Of a stretch of DNA of 64,000 nt, positions 61,026 through 64,000 are shown piece by piece (positions within the stretch are counted from its first letter, which is position 1; every line of letters starts with the position of its first letter). The notes below the pieces were generated by a model, which was not told where the DNA came from, ran no database searches, and saw only the letters and a program-made list of their open reading frames with translations. A program made the position numbers and the translations under genes. Source of the DNA: Rhodococcus wratislaviensis (GTDB taxonomy: Bacteria; Actinomycetota; Actinomycetes; Mycobacteriales; Mycobacteriaceae); assembly GCF_900455735.1 (NCBI RefSeq), contig NZ_UAUI01000024.1, positions 1 through 64,000 on the forward strand. Direction: 5' to 3'.

Positions 61026-62741
61026 GTGCCGAACGATGTGATCGATGGTGCACCCGAGCGCGAAGCCGGTCCTGTCCGGCCACCCGGGTATCGTCGCTGG
61101 CTTCCCGACCGCTATGCCTTCGGGGGGCTGGTGGTCGCGGTGCTGTTCGTGTGGCTGTCGTTGACGCCGACGCTTCTGCCCCGTGGTCCGTTCTTCCAGG
61201 GTCTCGTCACCGGCGTATCGGCGGCCCTCGGGTACGCCATCGGGTTCCTCGGCTCCAAGCTGGTTCGTCATCTCGTGCAGCGGGAGGCCCCGACCCGCGT
61301 GAAGATCATGGTTCGCCGGGTGGCGTTTGTGGCCGGAATCGTCGGAACCGCGGCGATGCTGGTGTGGTTCTGGGATTGGCAGTCGCAGTTGCGGGCGATC
61401 ATGAGTGCCGCACCGTTCCCGTGGTTCGGCTATCTCGTCATGGTGTTCGTGGCGGTGCTGATCTTCGTCTTGTTCGTTGCGATCGCCCGGGTGCTGCTGC
61501 GGGCGGTGTGGTGGGTCGAACGCAAGATCAGCCGGGTGGTGCCGCGGCGGATCTCGGCGACGGTCATCGGTGTATTGGTGGTGGCGCTGCTGTTCGCACT
61601 CGTCAACGGCGCGATGGTGCGCGTGATCATGTCGGGGCTGAACAACTCGTTCGCCGCCGTCAACCAGGAAACCAAGGCGGGCGACGAGCCGCCGACGTCG
61701 TCGCTGCGTTCGGGCGGGCCGGACTCGCTCGTCACGTGGGATTCGCTGGGACGGCAGGGCCGCTCGTTCATTTCGCGTGCCCCGACCGTCGGCGAACTGT
61801 CGGCGTTCAATGGTGGGCGGCCGGCGCTGGAGCCGATTCGAACCTACGCCGGGCTCGCCAGCGGCGGCGATTCGATCCGGGAGAACGCACAGGTGGCAGC
61901 AGACGAACTCGAACGTGCGGGCGGGTTCGACCGCGCGGTGGTGGGGGTGGCGACCACAACCGGGACCGGGTGGATCAACGAAAGTCTCGTCTCCTCACTG
62001 GAATACATGTACAACGGCGACACTGCGATGGTCGGGCTGCAGTACTCCTATTTGCCGAGTTGGCTGTCCTTCCTGGTGGACAAGGAGCGTGCCCACCAGG
62101 CCGGGGAGGCGTTGTTCGACGCGGTGTACGACAAGTGGAAGGCCCTGCCGGCGGAGACCCGTCCGAAGCTCGTCGTGATGGGCGAGAGCCTCGGCTCCTT
62201 CGGTGGCGAAAGCGCATTCGGCAGCGTCGATGATGTCGAGGCCCGCACCGACGGGGTGCTGTTCACGGGACCACCCAATGCCAACGAGATCTGGACGGAT
62301 GTCACCACGAACCGCGATCCGGGCTCACCCGAATGGCTGCCGATCTACGAGCAGGGCGAGACCGTCCGCTTCGGAGCACGCGCACCGGAGGACCTTCCGC
62401 GCCCCGATTCACCCTGGGGGATCCCACGCATGGTCTATCTGCAGCACCCATCGGATCCGATCGTCTGGTGGTCGCCCCAGCTGCTGCTGAGCGAGCCGGA
62501 CTGGCTGAAGGAGGACCGTGGCTACGACGTCCTCGACAGCACACAGTGGTTCCCGTTCGTGACCTTCCTCCAGGTTGCGGCCGACATGGCGGTATCGACA
62601 GGTGTTCCCGACGGGCACGGGCATTCGTACGTCGTCGACATCGCCGACGCGTGGAGCGCGATCCTGCCGCCCGAGGGCTGGACCCCGGCGGACAACGACC
62701 GCCTGCGGACCGTGCTTGCCGAGATGGGCGCGGACGGCTGA
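61026..62741 (+). CDS. membrane-bound alpha/beta hydrolase (PF10081/PF15420 type)
   Basis: 571 residues from a GTG at 61026. The N-terminal ~220 residues carry five or so TM helices (AFGGLVVAVLFVWLSLTPTL, WFGYLVMVFVAVLIFVLFVA). The C-terminal alpha/beta hydrolase domain (about 255-550) has the nucleophile elbow VVMGESLGSFGGESAF, FTGPPNANEIW, and HPSDPIVWWSPQL near the acid. The histidine is probably in GHGHSYVVDI. This architecture is common in mycolic-acid actinobacteria and lacks a known substrate; an envelope ester is plausible. A TACGCT box ends 6 nt before the GTG, so the message may be leaderless. Confidence 0.88.
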   Translation: MPNDVIDGAPEREAGPVRPPGYRRWLPDRYAFGGLVVAVLFVWLSLTPTLLPRGPFFQGLVTGVSAALGYAIGFLGSKLVRHLVQREAPTRVKIMVRRVAFVAGIVGTAAMLVWFWDWQSQLRAIMSAAPFPWFGYLVMVFVAVLIFVLFVAIARVLLRAVWWVERKISRVVPRRISATVIGVLVVALLFALVNGAMVRVIMSGLNNSFAAVNQETKAGDEPPTSSLRSGGPDSLVTWDSLGRQGRSFISRAPTVGELSAFNGGRPALEPIRTYAGLASGGDSIRENAQVAADELERAGGFDRAVVGVATTTGTGWINESLVSSLEYMYNGDTAMVGLQYSYLPSWLSFLVDKERAHQAGEALFDAVYDKWKALPAETRPKLVVMGESLGSFGGESAFGSVDDVEARTDGVLFTGPPNANEIWTDVTTNRDPGSPEWLPIYEQGETVRFGARAPEDLPRPDSPWGIPRMVYLQHPSDPIVWWSPQLLLSEPDWLKEDRGYDVLDSTQWFPFVTFLQVAADMAVSTGVPDGHGHSYVVDIADAWSAILPPEGWTPADNDRLRTVLAEMGADG

Positions 62742-62760
62742 CTGCTGTGCCGGCCGGCGG

Positions 62761-63591
62761 CTACGGTGCCGTCAGGAAGGACGTGACGGCCGGGATGAGA
62801 TCGGGTGCATTGGTGAGGATGTCGAGGTGCCCGCCGCGGTGGAGGTGCAGGGTCGCGTGCGGCAGGAGCGCGTTCATGATGTGAGCGTTGGCAATGGGAA
62901 TGATCGGGTCGTCGGTGCCCGCGAGGATCAGCGTGGGCTGTCGGATGAGGGGAAGCAGCGGCAGGCTCGTCCACGCCGCTCCCGCGATGAGCTGATGGAG
63001 ATAACCGATGCGCGAGCCCGAGTGCATCTGCTTTCCGAAGACTCGCGCCACGGCTTCACCCCCGAGGCGGGCCGTGCCACCGTACAGGTCGCCGGCGATG
63101 GCTGCCGCGTAGCGGGTGTCGGTGAACCGCCTCGGCGTCAGCATCTTCGCGAGCACACGCGGGTGCCCCGGAATCATCAGGGCGCCGGTCCCGGTGGCGA
63201 CGAGGACGACGCGCCGGCAGCGCCGCGGGTTCTGCAGGGCGAACTGCTGGGCCAGCGCTCCGCCCCAGGACAAGCCGAGGATGTCGACGACATCGACCCC
63301 GATCTCGGTGAGGAGGCGGCTCAGGCCGCACGCGAGGGCAGGAATCCCGTACGGGACCGGTGATGCCGGCGAACCCCCGGTCCCGGGGACGTCGAAGCTG
63401 ATGATCGTCGCTGTCGGGTCCATCGCGGCGACCAGCGGGTCCAGCACTTCCAGGCCTGCTCCGATGCCGTTGCACAGGACCAGGGGCACACCGGTCCCGC
63501 GGCGGACCCGCACCCGGATCGGTCGACCACCGACCGGAACAACCTTGTCGTCGAATCGATCGCTCCGGCCGAACAATTCGGTCACGCTCAC
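62761..63591 (-). CDS. alpha/beta hydrolase, poly(3-hydroxyalkanoate) depolymerase-like
   Basis: 276 residues from a GTG at 63591 whose GTGA overlaps the stop of the MaoC gene; a second GTG lies two codons later. The oxyanion region LVLCNGIGAGLEVLDPLVAA and the nucleophile elbow DILGLSWGGALAQQFALQNP match intracellular medium-chain PHA depolymerases (PhaZ type). The acid is in ILAGTDDPIIPIANA and the histidine in LHRGGHLDILTNAP. It would release 3-hydroxyacids from stored polymer. The coupled MaoC hydratase fits hydroxyacyl metabolism. Other lipases share this pattern, so the substrate is not certain. Confidence 0.82.
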   Translation of the reverse strand: MSVTELFGRSDRFDDKVVPVGGRPIRVRVRRGTGVPLVLCNGIGAGLEVLDPLVAAMDPTATIISFDVPGTGGSPASPVPYGIPALACGLSRLLTEIGVDVVDILGLSWGGALAQQFALQNPRRCRRVVLVATGTGALMIPGHPRVLAKMLTPRRFTDTRYAAAIAGDLYGGTARLGGEAVARVFGKQMHSGSRIGYLHQLIAGAAWTSLPLLPLIRQPTLILAGTDDPIIPIANAHIMNALLPHATLHLHRGGHLDILTNAPDLIPAVTSFLTAP

Positions 63592-64000
63592 GTGTAGAGC
63601 ACCACGACGTCCGCGATGCACACCGGACGCGTTCCGCCGTCGATCTCGTAGGTCAACCCGAAGACTGCCTCGATGCCGGCCGGTTTCCGTTGCGCGGCGA
63701 TCACGGACACGGTGACGCGCAGCGCGGAACCGACGGGCACGGGCGCCGGGAACCGCACCTTGTTCAGGCCGTAATTGAGGGCGGCGTGCACGCCGTCGAC
63801 GGTGAGAACTTCGGCGAGGATGCTCGGGGCCAGCGACAGCGTGAGATAGCCGTGCGCGATGGTGCCGCCGAAGGGGCCACTGGCCGCGCGTTCGGGATCC
63901 GTGTGGATCCACTGGTGGTCCCCGGTCGCGTCGGCGAACAGATTCACCTGATCCTGCGCAATTTTGAGCGTGCCCGTGGTTCCGATGGTCTGTCCGACGA
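63588..64000 (-). CDS. MaoC family dehydratase (N-terminus beyond window edge)
   Basis: The open frame continues to base 64000, so the N-terminus is missing; about 136 residues are visible. The hot-dog-fold hydratase motif FADATGDHQWIHTDPERAAS contains the catalytic Asp and His, and AHGYLTLSLAPSIL follows. Members add water to enoyl-CoA, many giving (R)-3-hydroxyacyl-CoA for PHA synthesis. Its stop overlaps the GTG of the PHA-depolymerase-like gene, so the two are translated together. Confidence 0.9.
   Translation of the reverse strand, partial: VGQTIGTTGTLKIAQDQVNLFADATGDHQWIHTDPERAASGPFGGTIAHGYLTLSLAPSILAEVLTVDGVHAALNYGLNKVRFPAPVPVGSALRVTVSVIAAQRKPAGIEAVFGLTYEIDGGTRPVCIADVVVLYT

Overview
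The window is GC-rich, densely packed actinobacterial chromosome. The gene content points to a mycolic-acid-containing actinomycete, most likely Rhodococcus of the jostii/opacus type. The indicators are a 1114-residue LysX (lysyl-phosphatidylglycerol synthase fused to lysyl-tRNA synthetase), an AccD/AccE/AccA acyl-CoA carboxylase operon, a FadD15-like acyl-CoA ligase, an EthA-like Baeyer-Villiger monooxygenase, and DUF5313, DUF6325, DUF7144 and SCO6745 family genes. The genus is an inference; no rRNA or other taxonomic marker is present. I found no tRNA or rRNA gene, no insertion sequence, no phage gene and no CRISPR array.

1-5.1 kb: the 3' part of an SDR gene at the left edge, then small enzymes (gamma-glutamylcyclotransferase-like, ABM monooxygenase, dienelactone hydrolase) and a tandem pair of membrane-anchored, degenerate Hsp70/actin-fold proteins, each behind a copy of the same leaderless-type promoter. 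5.1-7.4 kb: an HxlR regulator divergent from two translationally coupled imine-reductase-like genes, with a clear inverted repeat between them. 7.3-12.8 kb: a tightly overlapping lysX / DUF998 / hydrolase / histidine phosphatase operon. 12.9-21.2 kb: an S4 protein, an APC permease / small membrane protein / M20 dipeptidase operon, RraA, an NmrA-like SDR, TetR, a secreted protein, an MpaB-type protein and IclR.

21.2-30.6 kb is acyl-CoA metabolism and regulation: accD-accE-accA, a DUF5313 protein, a TipA-like MerR regulator behind a FadD15-like ligase, an MFS carrier and a divergent GlxA-type AraC regulator. 30.6-45.3 kb is a block of membrane, ion-transport and phosphate functions: three DUF7144 paralogues, a two-TM potassium-channel protein, a metallo-beta-lactamase-fold hydrolase, a holin-like/phosphodiesterase fusion, a membrane-anchored diacylglycerol-kinase-type enzyme, and an apparent operon DUF7144 - PPK2 - P-type ATPase - SulP, followed by three small genes. 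I read it as an ion, energy and envelope homeostasis locus, by inference from content only.

45.9-55.7 kb: a large LuxR-type (LAL) ATPase regulator is followed on the same strand by a small unknown protein, two very similar DUF1254/DUF1214 proteins, a sodium/proton-type antiporter, an SCO6745 protein and a second potassium channel; a DUF1269 stress protein lies opposite. An 86-bp tandem duplication between the first DUF1254 gene and the antiporter creates a 29-codon leader ORF that ends on the antiporter start. 55.9-60.9 kb: a catabolic module of 3-hydroxyacyl-CoA dehydrogenase, alpha/beta hydrolase and EthA-like monooxygenase, divergent from a PucR-type regulator. This fits ketone to ester to acid plus alcohol. 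61.0-64.0 kb: a membrane-bound alpha/beta hydrolase, then a PHA-depolymerase-like hydrolase coupled to a MaoC hydratase that runs off the right edge.
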